A stretch of DNA of 42,273 nt, taken from assembly GCA_017937195.1 (NCBI GenBank), contig JAGBEA010000019.1, positions 1-42,273 on the forward strand, read 5' to 3'. Both the position numbers and the translations under genes were made by a program. Positions within the stretch are counted from its first letter, which is position 1. Each line of letters opens with the position of its first letter. The notes beneath the pieces are model-generated. The model saw only the letters and a list, made by a program, of their open reading frames with translations, was not told the origin of the DNA and did not search any database. Source of the stretch: Oscillospiraceae bacterium (lineage in GTDB: Bacteria; Bacillota; Clostridia; Oscillospirales; Oscillospiraceae). Positions 1 through 8,045 of the stretch are shown in pieces.

Positions 1-1
1 C

Positions 2-574
2 ACCAACCACAAGGTGTTCGGCGAGACCATGGCAATTCTGGCAGGTGACGCACTGCAGAGCGAGGCATTCGGTCTCATCGCCGCGGCGGAGCTTTCGGCG
101 CAGAGCCGCATTGATGCGGTGCAGATCCTGGCCAAGGCGGCAGGTGCGGACGGTATGGTGGCAGGTCAGGTGCTGGATACCGTGTGCCGCGTGGATGATG
201 AGGATGAGCTGACGCTGCTGCATCTGCTGAAAACGGGCGCTATGATCGCAGGCGCGGCGGAGCTGGGCTGCGCGGCGGCGGAAATGTCCGAGGAAAAGCG
301 GGCGCAGGCGGTGGAGTTTGCCACCCAGTTGGGACTTGCCTTCCAGATCCGCGACGATATGCTGGATGTGGTGGGCGATGAGCAGGTGTTGGGTAAGCCC
401 ATCGGCTCGGACGCCGAAGAAGGGAAGATGACTTTCGTAGATCTCAAGGGCTTGGAGGGCTGCGCCAAGCTGGTGGACGAGTGCACCGCACGCGCCAAAG
501 CCGCCCTCGCCGATTGGGCAGACAACGAATTCCTCCTTGAACTGGCAGACCGTATGGTCGGCAGAAATAACTGA
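2..574 (+). CDS. ispA: Polyprenyl (farnesyl/geranylgeranyl) diphosphate synthase, 5' partial
   Basis: This is the C-terminal part of a short-chain isoprenyl diphosphate synthase, which condenses IPP with allylic diphosphates to make FPP or GGPP in the cytosol. The frame is open from base 2 and the start codon lies outside the window, so roughly the first third of the protein is missing. Visible family marks are NHKVFGETMAILAGDAL at the left edge and the second aspartate-rich motif with its tail, DDMLDVVGDEQVLGKPIGSD, near base 355. The first DDxxD motif would be upstream. A strong terminator follows the stop, so ispA ends its transcription unit just before the OLE RNA promoter. The position ispA-OLE-oapA-dxs matches the known OLE operon. 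Chain length of the product cannot be judged without the N-terminus. Confidence 0.93.
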   Translation, partial: TNHKVFGETMAILAGDALQSEAFGLIAAAELSAQSRIDAVQILAKAAGADGMVAGQVLDTVCRVDDEDELTLLHLLKTGAMIAGAAELGCAAAEMSEEKRAQAVEFATQLGLAFQIRDDMLDVVGDEQVLGKPIGSDAEEGKMTFVDLKGLEGCAKLVDECTARAKAALADWADNEFLLELADRMVGRNN

Positions 575-577
575 AGA

Positions 578-623
578 AAGAACACGCCTGCTTCTTTTGA
601 GGCAGGCGTGTTCTTCTTTTTTT
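578..623 (+). terminator. Rho-independent terminator after ispA
   Basis: A 14-bp GC-rich stem (578-591 pairing with 602-615) with a 10-nt loop is followed by a run of T from about 616. It starts four bases after the ispA stop and should separate ispA from the OLE transcript. Confidence 0.9.
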
Positions 624-709
624 GACGAGAGCTCGCAGTATGTTAATCCTAATGATGATTGTTCATACATTCTTTACACGGTATATACTGAATATCTTGT
701 ATATACCCA

Positions 710-738
710 TTGAAAATCTAAAAAAATTGTGCTATGAT
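710..738 (+). promoter_or_regulatory. Sigma-A promoter for OLE RNA/oapA
   Basis: TTGAAA at 710-715 and TATGAT at 733-738 are separated by 17 bp. The expected start site is near 745, which is exactly where the terminal stem of the RNA begins (746). The agreement of promoter spacing and RNA end supports both calls. Confidence 0.8.
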
Positions 739-744
739 ATGCAT

Positions 745-1408
745 TACTGAACAGCGGCGCAGTATCCTAGTCAGATCTGCCGTCTCCTAAGAAGGGCCTA
801 AAAATCCTTTAAAGGGCACAACTGTGAAGCCACTGGTGCTTGCTTCTTACGCCCAGTTTGGGGTGGGTGCTGGTGGTAGGCACGGACTTGTCCGTGCCTG
901 CGGCTGTAGGGCGCTCTCCAATGGCATGGAGGATCCGACCCTGCAATCGTGGAGACCTGCTGTTGTGGATAGGCGTACTCCCTTCGTGGTAACCGACCTG
1001 TCTACGAAGCAGATTGAGAACCTGCAATGCGGTGCTAACCGGCCTTGAGCCGTGAACGCTGTGTGCAGAGTAGCCTGCTTTGCGTGGGTATGGCGAATAG
1101 GAGAGCTGATGCACGAGAGCCCCGGCCAGGGAAGCAGTGCTATTTCCTTGAAACCATGGCTGCAAAAGAAGCTAAGAGACGGTTTGACTGCAGTGGAAAT
1201 CACCTAGGCTGTCCTATTTGCGTGGGGCGTCGGGGGGATTGCAGTACGGACTAAGTGGCAGTCGGGTACCACGGTTTGGCAACACCGTGGCGCAGCACCG
1301 AAAGGGAAACCGCCTGATCGGCAACGAGAGGTGTGCTGTGGGGAAATCCAACCCGTACCTAAGCCGTAAGATTAACTCCCGGAGCTGCCCTGTTCAGTTA
1401 TTTTTTTA
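745..1408 (+). ncRNA. ole: OLE RNA (ornate, large, extremophilic RNA)
   Basis: A ~660-nt region with no believable reading frame lies between ispA and oapA, the established location of OLE RNA in Firmicutes. It has its own promoter. The ends pair: nine bases at 746-754 (ACTGAACAG) are perfectly complementary to 1390-1398 (CTGTTCAGT), with GGC/GCC (756-758/1387-1389) continuing after one bulge. Internal helices include 878-887/890-899 and 1269-1275/1284-1290. A T-rich run (1399-1408) follows the closing stem. OLE RNA forms a membrane ribonucleoprotein with OapA and has been linked in Bacillus halodurans to tolerance of cold, short-chain alcohols and magnesium stress. The identification here rests on synteny, size and structure; no covariance-model search was possible. 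Short frames within it overlap several helices and lack ribosome sites. Confidence 0.88.
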
Positions 1409-1428
1409 TCAAGTAAGGATGGGTTTTC

Positions 1429-1977
1429 TTGAGCGACAAAGAAAAAGGAAAGAAGAAGGGCAACAGCCATTGGCCGCTGAAGGTCTTTTTGATCTCCGTG
1501 GCAGTTTCGGCTGTGCTGAGCTTCTGTTCCTCTACCGCCCTGACCGGTGCCAGTTATGTGATCGCCCTTTTGGTCTTGACGGCATTTATCGGTCTGGGCA
1601 TTATTTTTGATATGATCGGCGTGGCTGTCACGGCGGCAGATCCCCGTCCATTTCATTCCATGGCGGCACATAAGGAAAAAGGCGGCCGTGAAGCGGTTAA
1701 ACTATTGAGCAAGGCCAACGAGGTCAGCTCCTTCTGCAACGATGTGGTGGGCGATATCTGCGGCATTGTCAGCGGCTCTACCGCGGCGGTGATCGTGACA
1801 CAGCTGCAGCAGAGCTTCAACACCACCTCGGTGCTGGTGTCCATTGGCGTAACAGCGCTGATCTCGGGCATCACCATTGGCGGCAAGGCGCTGGGTAAGA
1901 CGGTGGCGATCAATGACAGCACCAGCGTTGTGTACCGCGTGGCCAAGGTGATGCATGCATTACATCTTTTCCGTTGA
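1429..1977 (+). CDS. oapA: OLE-associated membrane protein A (OapA)
   Basis: This 182-residue membrane protein begins with TTG at 1429, with AAGGATGGG (1415-1423) as ribosome site. About four hydrophobic segments are visible (near residues 18-38, 42-70, 105-125 and 133-152), with a lysine-rich N-terminus (KEKGKKKG) and the segment FDMIGVAVTAAD after the second helix. OapA is the obligate neighbour and binding partner of OLE RNA and carries the complex to the membrane. It sits 20 bp after the end of the RNA and directly before dxs. If the closing stem and T-run of OLE act as a weak terminator, oapA and the rest of the operon depend on read-through. Function is assigned from context and topology. 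Confidence 0.88.
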   Translation: MSDKEKGKKKGNSHWPLKVFLISVAVSAVLSFCSSTALTGASYVIALLVLTAFIGLGIIFDMIGVAVTAADPRPFHSMAAHKEKGGREAVKLLSKANEVSSFCNDVVGDICGIVSGSTAAVIVTQLQQSFNTTSVLVSIGVTALISGITIGGKALGKTVAINDSTSVVYRVAKVMHALHLFR

Positions 1978-1991
1978 TGGGAGATGATTTG

Positions 1992-3833
1992 ATGTTGGAA
2001 CACATCAAGAGTCCTGAGGATGTGAAAAAACTGAATGACAATGAGGCGCGTCAGCTCTGTGCTGAACTGCGCCAATTTTTGCTTACCCATGTATCGGAAA
2101 CCGGCGGTCATCTGGCATCCAATCTGGGTGTGGTGGAGCTGACGGTGGCGATCCACCGTGTGTTTGATACGGCCCGTGACCGCCTGGTGTTTGATGTGGG
2201 TCATCAGTGCTATGTGCATAAGGCGCTGACCGGCAGAGCCGATCAGTTTGATACGCTGCGGCAGTTTGAGGGGCTTTCCGGCTTTCCCAAGCCGTGGGAG
2301 AGCGAGCATGATGCGTTTATCGCAGGTCATGCATCCAACTCGGTATCTGTGGCGCTGGGTATGGCGCGTTCGCGTACGCTGCAGGGCGAGGATTACCATG
2401 TGCTGGCACTGACCGGTGACGGCGCGCTGACTGGCGGTTTGAGCTTTGAGGGCTTGAACGATGCCGGCGCGTCTCGCGAGCCGATCATCGTGATTTTGAA
2501 CGATAACGGTATGTCCATCGCACCCAATGTGGGCGGTCTGTCGAGGCATCTGTCGGATCTGCGCACCAAGCCGGGATATAATCACCTGAAGCAGCGCTAT
2601 CGGCAGGCACTGACCCATTCCAATGTGGGTACGCGTCTGTATCACGCCAGCCGCAATGTGAAGCAGTTTTTGAAAAAGACGCTGCTGCCCGGCAGCATCT
2701 TCTTTGAGGATATGGGCTTCCGTTATATCGGGCCCGTGGACGGACACGATCTGGAGCAGTTGACCACCACGCTGGCGTGGGCGAAGGGGCAGCACTGCCC
2801 CGTGCTGGTACACGTTCATACGGTAAAGGGCAAAGGCTATGCTCACGCGGAGGAAAACCCCGGACAGTATCACGGCGTATCGCCCTTCGATGTGGAAACC
2901 GGTAAGGCGAAGAAAAGCGGCGGCACAACCTATTCCAATGTGTTTGGCGCGGAATTGTGCGCCCTTGCCCGTGAAAATAAGAAAGTCTGCGCCATCACCG
3001 CTGCGATGGTGGACGGCACGGGTTTGACGGAGTTTGCCAAGGAGTTCCCCGAGCGGTTCTTTGATGTGGGTATTGCGGAAGGACACGCTGTGGCAATGGC
3101 TGCCGGTATGGCAAAGCAGGGGAGTGTCCCCGTGTTTGCGGTGTATTCCAGTTTCCTGCAGCGCGGGTTTGATATGCTGGTGCACGACATCGCCTTGAGT
3201 GGGCTGCACGTGGTATTGGCGGTTGACCGTGCGGGCTTGGTGGGTGCCGACGGCGAGACCCATCACGGCTGCTTTGATGTTGGCTATCTCTCCCAGATTC
3301 CTGGGATGACGGTATTGTGTCCCGCCAACTTCGCTGAGCTGCGTGCGATGCTGCGCCGCGCGGTGGAGGAGTATACCGGCCCTGTTGCGGTGCGGTTCCC
3401 CCGCGGTGGCGAGGGTCGTTATCTGGATTGCTGCGATGATGCGATGTTCACGCAGCTGCGCGTGGGCAAAGATTGGACGATCTTGTCCTATGGCGCTATG
3501 ATCGATCAGGCGCTGGCTGCGGCGGAGCAGCTGGCACAGAAGGGCATCGATGCAGGCGTGGTGAAGCTGAACCGCATTGCGAAGATCTCGGCTGAAGAAC
3601 TGAAAGCGGCACTGGGCAGCACGAAGAAGCTGCTGGTGCTGGAGGATAGTGTGAAAACCGGATGTGTCGGTCAGCAGCTGGCTGCGGCGCTGATGGAAAA
3701 TGGAATTGCTCTGGAAAAGCTGATTTTGAAGAACTGCGGCGATCAGTTTGTGCAGCAGGGCAGTGTTGCGGAATTGTATCACGCGCTGGGGTTGGATGCC
3801 GAGGGTGTGGTGCGATCCGTTGAGGAGGCGTAA
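1992..3833 (+). CDS. dxs: 1-deoxy-D-xylulose-5-phosphate synthase
   Basis: The enzyme joins pyruvate and glyceraldehyde 3-phosphate with thiamine diphosphate in the first step of the MEP isoprenoid pathway. The 613-residue length fits the family. Motifs in order: FDVGHQCYVHK (about residue 67), GDGALTGGLSFEGLNDAG for thiamine-diphosphate/Mg binding (about 145), DNGMSIAPNVGGLS, PVDGHD (about 250), and a pyrimidine-binding half with VDRAGLVGADGETHHG and RFPRGGEG. I place the start at ATG 1992, eight bases after GGGAG (1979-1983); TTG 1974 and ATG 1977 are in frame but would overlap oapA and lack a site. It is followed after two bases by tlyA, so the genes are translationally close. Confidence 0.96.
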   Translation: MLEHIKSPEDVKKLNDNEARQLCAELRQFLLTHVSETGGHLASNLGVVELTVAIHRVFDTARDRLVFDVGHQCYVHKALTGRADQFDTLRQFEGLSGFPKPWESEHDAFIAGHASNSVSVALGMARSRTLQGEDYHVLALTGDGALTGGLSFEGLNDAGASREPIIVILNDNGMSIAPNVGGLSRHLSDLRTKPGYNHLKQRYRQALTHSNVGTRLYHASRNVKQFLKKTLLPGSIFFEDMGFRYIGPVDGHDLEQLTTTLAWAKGQHCPVLVHVHTVKGKGYAHAEENPGQYHGVSPFDVETGKAKKSGGTTYSNVFGAELCALARENKKVCAITAAMVDGTGLTEFAKEFPERFFDVGIAEGHAVAMAAGMAKQGSVPVFAVYSSFLQRGFDMLVHDIALSGLHVVLAVDRAGLVGADGETHHGCFDVGYLSQIPGMTVLCPANFAELRAMLRRAVEEYTGPVAVRFPRGGEGRYLDCCDDAMFTQLRVGKDWTILSYGAMIDQALAAAEQLAQKGIDAGVVKLNRIAKISAEELKAALGSTKKLLVLEDSVKTGCVGQQLAAALMENGIALEKLILKNCGDQFVQQGSVAELYHALGLDAEGVVRSVEEA

Positions 3834-3835
3834 GT

Positions 3836-4639
3836 ATGAGCGCGAAAACCCGTTTGGATGTGCTGCTTGTGGAGCGCGGCTTTATGGAGAGCCGCCAGAA
3901 AGCGCAAGCGGTGATTATGAGCGGCAATGTGTTTGTTGCCGGGCAGCGCGTGGATAAACCGGGTACGGCAGTGCCCAATGAGGCGGAGATCGAGGTGCGC
4001 GGTCATGTGTTGCGCTATGTCAGCCGTGGCGGCTTGAAGCTGGAGAAGGCGATGAAGTCCTTCCCGCTGACGCTGGAAGGGAAGATCTGTGCCGATATCG
4101 GCGCCTCTACCGGTGGCTTTACCGATTGTATGCTGCAAAACGGTGCTATCAAGGTGTATTCCGTGGATGTGGGGTACGGTCAGCTGGATTGGAAGCTGCG
4201 CAACGACCCCCGCGTGGTGTGTATGGAGCGCACCAACGCCCGCTATCTGACCCACGAGCAGATTCCGGATGAGTTGGACTTTGCGTCCATCGATGTGTCT
4301 TTCATCTCTTTGAAGCTGATATTTCCTGCGCTCCACGGATTGCTGAAGGATGGCGGCGAGATCGCGTGTCTGATCAAGCCGCAGTTCGAGGCAGGCCGCG
4401 AAAAAGTGGGAAAAAAGGGCGTTGTCCGTGACAGCGCTGTACATCTTGAGGTGTTGGAAAACTTCCTTATACATGCAAAGGAAAGTGGCTTTACAGTTGT
4501 TGATGTGACATACTCTCCCATCCGCGGGCCGGAGGGAAATATCGAATATCTGGGATATCTCCGCAAGGAGGATGCGCCTAACGGTACATTTGATCTTGCT
4601 TCCATTGTGGAAGCGTCCCATAGTGAACTGAAAGACTGA
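3836..4639 (+). CDS. tlyA: TlyA family rRNA (cytidine-2'-O)-methyltransferase
   Basis: A 267-residue protein with an N-terminal S4 RNA-binding domain (about 4-64, TRLDVLLVERGFMESRQKAQ) and an FtsJ/RrmJ-like methyltransferase domain with SAM motif ADIGASTGGFTDCML near residue 85. Homologues methylate ribosomal RNA; TlyA of mycobacteria modifies 16S and 23S rRNA. The Bacillus equivalent YqxC occupies the same place downstream of dxs. The ribosome site GAGGAGG lies inside the end of dxs. Older annotations call this family hemolysin A; nothing here suggests a toxin. Confidence 0.92.
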   Translation: MSAKTRLDVLLVERGFMESRQKAQAVIMSGNVFVAGQRVDKPGTAVPNEAEIEVRGHVLRYVSRGGLKLEKAMKSFPLTLEGKICADIGASTGGFTDCMLQNGAIKVYSVDVGYGQLDWKLRNDPRVVCMERTNARYLTHEQIPDELDFASIDVSFISLKLIFPALHGLLKDGGEIACLIKPQFEAGREKVGKKGVVRDSAVHLEVLENFLIHAKESGFTVVDVTYSPIRGPEGNIEYLGYLRKEDAPNGTFDLASIVEASHSELKD

Positions 4640-4652
4640 GGGGGCTGAAATT

Positions 4653-5531
4653 ATGAAGAAAGTTGTTCTTTGCCCGAATCCCTACCGCGATCACGAGCTG
4701 AAGGTGGCCAAGCAGTCCAAGGAGATCTTGGAGAGCATCGGCTTTGAAACGGCTGTGTGTCTGCCGTTCCAGCGTGAAGGGTATGGGGAAGAATTGGGTA
4801 TGCCCATCAAGCAGCTGTATCAAGAGATCAAGACAGCCGACCTGCTGATCGCCTTTGGCGGTGACGGTACGATCCTCCATCTGGCGCGCACGGTGGCGCT
4901 GCATAATGTGCCTACGCTGGGTATCAATCTGGGCAGCCTCGGTTTTATGTCGGAACTGGAGCCCAACGAGCTGGATCGTCTGCGTGACCTTGCCAACTGG
5001 GACTTCGTAGTGGAATCCCGTATGATGCTGGATGTAACGGTGATCCGCGACGGCAGAGCGGTGTACAATAACATTGCACTAAACGATGCGGTTATCTCCA
5101 AGGGTTCTATTGCAAGGGTTGTAAGGCTGGAAGTCTTTACAGAGGAAGGCCGCCTGACCCGCGTGGGCGGCGACGGTGTGATCGTCAGCACCCCCACCGG
5201 TTCTACCGGTTATTCTATGGCGGCGGGCGGTCCTATCGTGGAGCCTACGGCGCGTAATCTGCTGATGACTCCGATCTGCCCGCACTCAATGCGTTCGTCT
5301 TCCTACGTGCTCTCGCCTAACCATGTTATCACCGTTGAGGCGGCAGATGCCAACCGCAAGTTCGTCTATCTGTCGGTGGACGGCGGTAAGGCATTTTCGC
5401 TGAAGAACGGCGATAAGGTTCGCGTCAGCCAGTCTAAATATACCACCAAGCTTGTGCGCTTGTCCAAGAAGAGCTTCTGCGAGATTCTGGACAAGAAAAT
5501 GGGAACGGAGGACTCCAAATATGAAAAATGA
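4653..5531 (+). CDS. nadK: NAD kinase
   Basis: It phosphorylates NAD to NADP in the cytosol using ATP or polyphosphate. The 292-residue protein carries the diagnostic GGDGT motif (AFGGDGTILHLAR, about residue 67), the conserved NDAVI segment and the glycine-rich TPTGSTGYSMAAGGPI motif near 187. GAGGGGG upstream supports ATG 4653. The 3' end overlaps argR by 11 bases, so the two are probably translationally coupled. Order tlyA-nadK-argR-recN is conserved in many Firmicutes. Confidence 0.95.
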   Translation: MKKVVLCPNPYRDHELKVAKQSKEILESIGFETAVCLPFQREGYGEELGMPIKQLYQEIKTADLLIAFGGDGTILHLARTVALHNVPTLGINLGSLGFMSELEPNELDRLRDLANWDFVVESRMMLDVTVIRDGRAVYNNIALNDAVISKGSIARVVRLEVFTEEGRLTRVGGDGVIVSTPTGSTGYSMAAGGPIVEPTARNLLMTPICPHSMRSSSYVLSPNHVITVEAADANRKFVYLSVDGGKAFSLKNGDKVRVSQSKYTTKLVRLSKKSFCEILDKKMGTEDSKYEK

Positions 5532-5973
5532 CCGCCAGAATCAGTTGCTGCAGATCATTGCAGAAGAGAATATTGAAACTCAGGAGCAGCTGCTGGAGCG
5601 TTTGCAGGCGCGCGGCATCAAGAGCACGCAGGCAACGATCTCCCGTGACATCAAGCAGCTGCACCTGATCAAGGAGCCTGCCGGTCAGGGACGGTATCGC
5701 TATGCTGTTTCTGCCCACCGCACGAAGCTGAATTTCGCAGACCGTCTGCGTACTATTTTCCGCGAGAGTCTGCTCAGCGCCGACTATGCCGGCAATATCG
5801 CTGTGGTCAAGACGATGCCCGGTCTTGCGCAGGGTGCCGCATCCGCACTGGACGGAATGCATATCACGGATATGGTGGGCTCGCTTGCCGGCGATGACAC
5901 CGTGATCATTGTGATGCGCAACGTGGAAAGCGCACAGGAGTTTTGCGACGAGATCAAAGAAATGCTGCGCTGA
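5521..5973 (+). CDS. argR: Arginine repressor
   Basis: A 150-residue ArgR/AhrC: an N-terminal winged helix for DNA binding (residues 1-70, including TQATISRDIKQLHLIK) and a C-terminal hexamerisation and arginine-binding domain with GSLAGDDTVIIVMRN near residue 125. It represses arginine synthesis and activates catabolism in response to arginine. The start is ATG 5521, eight bases after GGAACGGAGGA; the frame is open further upstream, but that would overlap nadK deeply. No arginine genes are in the window; ArgR next to recN is standard in Firmicutes. Confidence 0.94.
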   Translation: MKNDRQNQLLQIIAEENIETQEQLLERLQARGIKSTQATISRDIKQLHLIKEPAGQGRYRYAVSAHRTKLNFADRLRTIFRESLLSADYAGNIAVVKTMPGLAQGAASALDGMHITDMVGSLAGDDTVIIVMRNVESAQEFCDEIKEMLR

Positions 5974-6000
5974 TGGGCGCGGCTGTCGGAGGATATGGGA

Positions 6001-7674
6001 ATGCTTCAGCTGCTGCATATCGAGAATATTGCCATTATTGAGCGCGGGGATATCGTCTTTGAACCGGGCTTTAATGCCTTGACCGGTGAGACCGGTGCCG
6101 GTAAGTCCATTGTGATCGATTCTATGGGCGCGGTGCTGGGTTATCGCACTTCCCGCGAGCTGATTCGCACCGGCGCCAACAAGGCATTTGTCAGCGCTTG
6201 CTTTACCGATGTGCCGGCTCAGGTTTGGGAAGACCTGGGCGTGGAGGCGGAGGAGGAGCTGCTTCTGCAGCGTGAGATCCACGCCGACGGCAAAAATGTC
6301 TGCCGCGTTAACGGTCGGCCCGTAACGGTGTCGCAGCTGCGGACACTGGGCAGCCGACTGCTGAATATCCACGGTCAGCACGACGGACAGCAGCTGCTGG
6401 ATGAGGAGCAGCATCTGGTATATCTGGATGCCTTCGGTCGTACTGCGTCTGTTTGGGAACAGTATCACGAAAAATACAGCGCACTGCAGGCTCTGCGCAG
6501 AAAGATCCAATCGCTGCAGATGGATGAGGCGGAGAAGGCTCGGCGCGTAGATACTCTGCGCTATCAGATCGATGAACTGGAGCGTGCGCAGCTGAAAGCC
6601 GGCGAGGAAGAGGAACTGCAGCGTCGCCGCAATTTTCTGCGTAACGGCGAGAAGCTGATCTCTGCTGTTGAGGGTGCCAATTTCAGCCTTAACGGTGATG
6701 ACGGCAGCTATGGCGCGTTGGCACTGCTGCGTCAGGCGCAGGATTTTCTTGCACCGATCCGTACGCTGGACGATGAATACGCCGAGCTGTACAGCCGCTT
6801 TGAGCAGGCATACAGCGATGTATACGATCTGGCGGAGACGATCCGCGATCAGCGCGATGGACTCGATTTCTCGCCCCACGAGCTGGATGAGGTGGAAAGC
6901 CGTCTGGATCTGTTGTACCGGCTGAAGAAAAAGTACGGTCCGACCGTAGAGGATATGCTGGAGTATCTGGACAAGTGCCGTGGCGAACTGGATGCCATTG
7001 AGTATGCCGATGACGCGCTGATCCATCTGGAAAAGCAGCGTGCGAAGGCGGAGAAAGAGACCGCTGAAGCAGCGCGGGTGCTTTCTGCAATGCGTAAGGA
7101 AGCAGCTGCGGAGTTGGAGAACCGCATTTTGACGGAGCTGCAGCAGCTGGATATGGGCAAGATCCGTTTCAGCGTTGCGTTTGAAGAGCAGGAGCCTGCG
7201 GAAAATGGCGCAGACACGGTGCGCTTTTTGATGTCTGCCAATGTGGGCGAAGAACTGCGCGCCATCAATAAGATCGCCTCCGGCGGTGAGCTGGCGCGTA
7301 TTATGCTGGCGATGAAGAACGTGCTGTCCGAGCAGGATCAGGTGGGCACGATGGTGTTCGACGAAGTGGACACCGGCGTATCTGGCCGCGCCGCCCAGAA
7401 GGTGGCGGAGAAGATGGCGGCTATTTCCCGGAAAAAGCAGGTGCTGTGCGTGACCCATCTGCCGCAGCTGGCGGCAATGGCAGACACCCATTTCTCTGTG
7501 GAAAAAGGGGAGCGCGATGGACGCACTTACACGCAGGTGCGGCAGCTTGACCGCACGCAGCGCCGTGAGGAACTGGCGCGTCTGACGGGCGGTGCACACG
7601 TGTCGGAAGTGATGCTTTCCGGTGCGGAGGAACTGCTGGCAGAAGCAGAGAAATTCAAGGGAAACCTTGCCTGA
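6001..7674 (+). CDS. recN: DNA repair protein RecN
   Basis: An SMC-like ATPase of 557 residues that acts early at double-strand breaks. N-terminal Walker A is GETGAGKS (about residue 28), a central coiled-coil region follows, and the C-terminal half has the ABC signature SGGELARIMLAMKN and Walker B VFDEVDTGVSG. Two ATGs lie close together; I prefer 6001 because GGAGGA (5988-5993) is seven bases upstream, while ATG 5995 is too near that site. It ends the OLE operon. The tyrS promoter begins five bases after its stop, so there is no room for a separate terminator. Confidence 0.95.
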   Translation: MLQLLHIENIAIIERGDIVFEPGFNALTGETGAGKSIVIDSMGAVLGYRTSRELIRTGANKAFVSACFTDVPAQVWEDLGVEAEEELLLQREIHADGKNVCRVNGRPVTVSQLRTLGSRLLNIHGQHDGQQLLDEEQHLVYLDAFGRTASVWEQYHEKYSALQALRRKIQSLQMDEAEKARRVDTLRYQIDELERAQLKAGEEEELQRRRNFLRNGEKLISAVEGANFSLNGDDGSYGALALLRQAQDFLAPIRTLDDEYAELYSRFEQAYSDVYDLAETIRDQRDGLDFSPHELDEVESRLDLLYRLKKKYGPTVEDMLEYLDKCRGELDAIEYADDALIHLEKQRAKAEKETAEAARVLSAMRKEAAAELENRILTELQQLDMGKIRFSVAFEEQEPAENGADTVRFLMSANVGEELRAINKIASGGELARIMLAMKNVLSEQDQVGTMVFDEVDTGVSGRAAQKVAEKMAAISRKKQVLCVTHLPQLAAMADTHFSVEKGERDGRTYTQVRQLDRTQRREELARLTGGAHVSEVMLSGAEELLAEAEKFKGNLA

Positions 7675-7678
7675 AAGG

Positions 7679-7707
7679 TTGACAAACGGCGCGTTTATGT
7701 CTATAAT
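7679..7707 (+). promoter_or_regulatory. Consensus sigma-A promoter for tyrS
   Basis: Perfect TTGACA (7679-7684) and TATAAT (7702-7707) with the ideal 17-bp spacer. Transcription should begin near 7714, just before the T-box leader. Such a strong promoter fits a gene controlled by attenuation rather than initiation. Confidence 0.93.
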
Positions 7708-7713
7708 GACGCC

Positions 7714-7996
7714 GTTGACAATTAGTTGATGCTACAGCGACGAAGGGAATAAGTAGTCTGCCCTCTGCCTGCAAAGAGAAACTCTGGTTGGTGAAAAGAG
7801 TGGAGGCGGCGGCACGATGAATACATCCCGGAGCTTACCGCCTGAACGCTAATGCCAGTAGGGATGTGTCGGGTTCGCCCGTTACAGCGATGGGGTATGC
7901 AAATACCCGTTGAGGCTGTATTCCGTGAGGGTGCAGCGAACAAGAGGTGGTACCGCGATTTTGATCGCCCTCTGTCGTAAGGCAGGGGGCGTTTTT
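7714..7996 (+). promoter_or_regulatory. Tyrosine T-box leader with terminator
   Basis: A complete T-box riboswitch. Stem I is closed by GGGA (7745-7748)/TCCC (7826-7829); its specifier loop holds AGTA (7752-7755) opposite GAATACA, with the tyrosine codon TAC at 7822-7824. The AGAGAAACTCTGGTTGGTG stretch (about 7775-7792) is the distal part of stem I. The T-box core AGGTGGTACCGCG lies at 7945-7957 and forms the antiterminator, pairing with uncharged tRNA-Tyr. The competing terminator is 7966-7991 followed by TTTTT. Low charging of tRNA-Tyr should allow read-through into tyrS, which agrees with the specifier codon. Confidence 0.95.
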
Positions 7997-8045
7997 ATTT
8001 GCTGTCTGTCTGCATCAAAACGAAGTTTGAAAGGAAAATGGGAAA

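Noticed and set aside
745..1408. Group II intron or ribozyme instead of OLE RNA
   Set aside because: No recognisable domain V hairpin, no reverse transcriptase gene, and the flanks are the classical OLE neighbours.
809..1610. Several open frames of 69-130 codons on both strands within the OLE RNA region
   Set aside because: No ribosome sites, overlapping each other and strong RNA helices, low-complexity translations; the synteny calls for OLE RNA.
1653..7599. Very long antisense frames opposite dxs (1653-3782) and recN (5434-7599)
   Set aside because: They mirror well-identified plus-strand genes in GC-rich codon frames; translations are His/Gln/Arg-rich with no domain.
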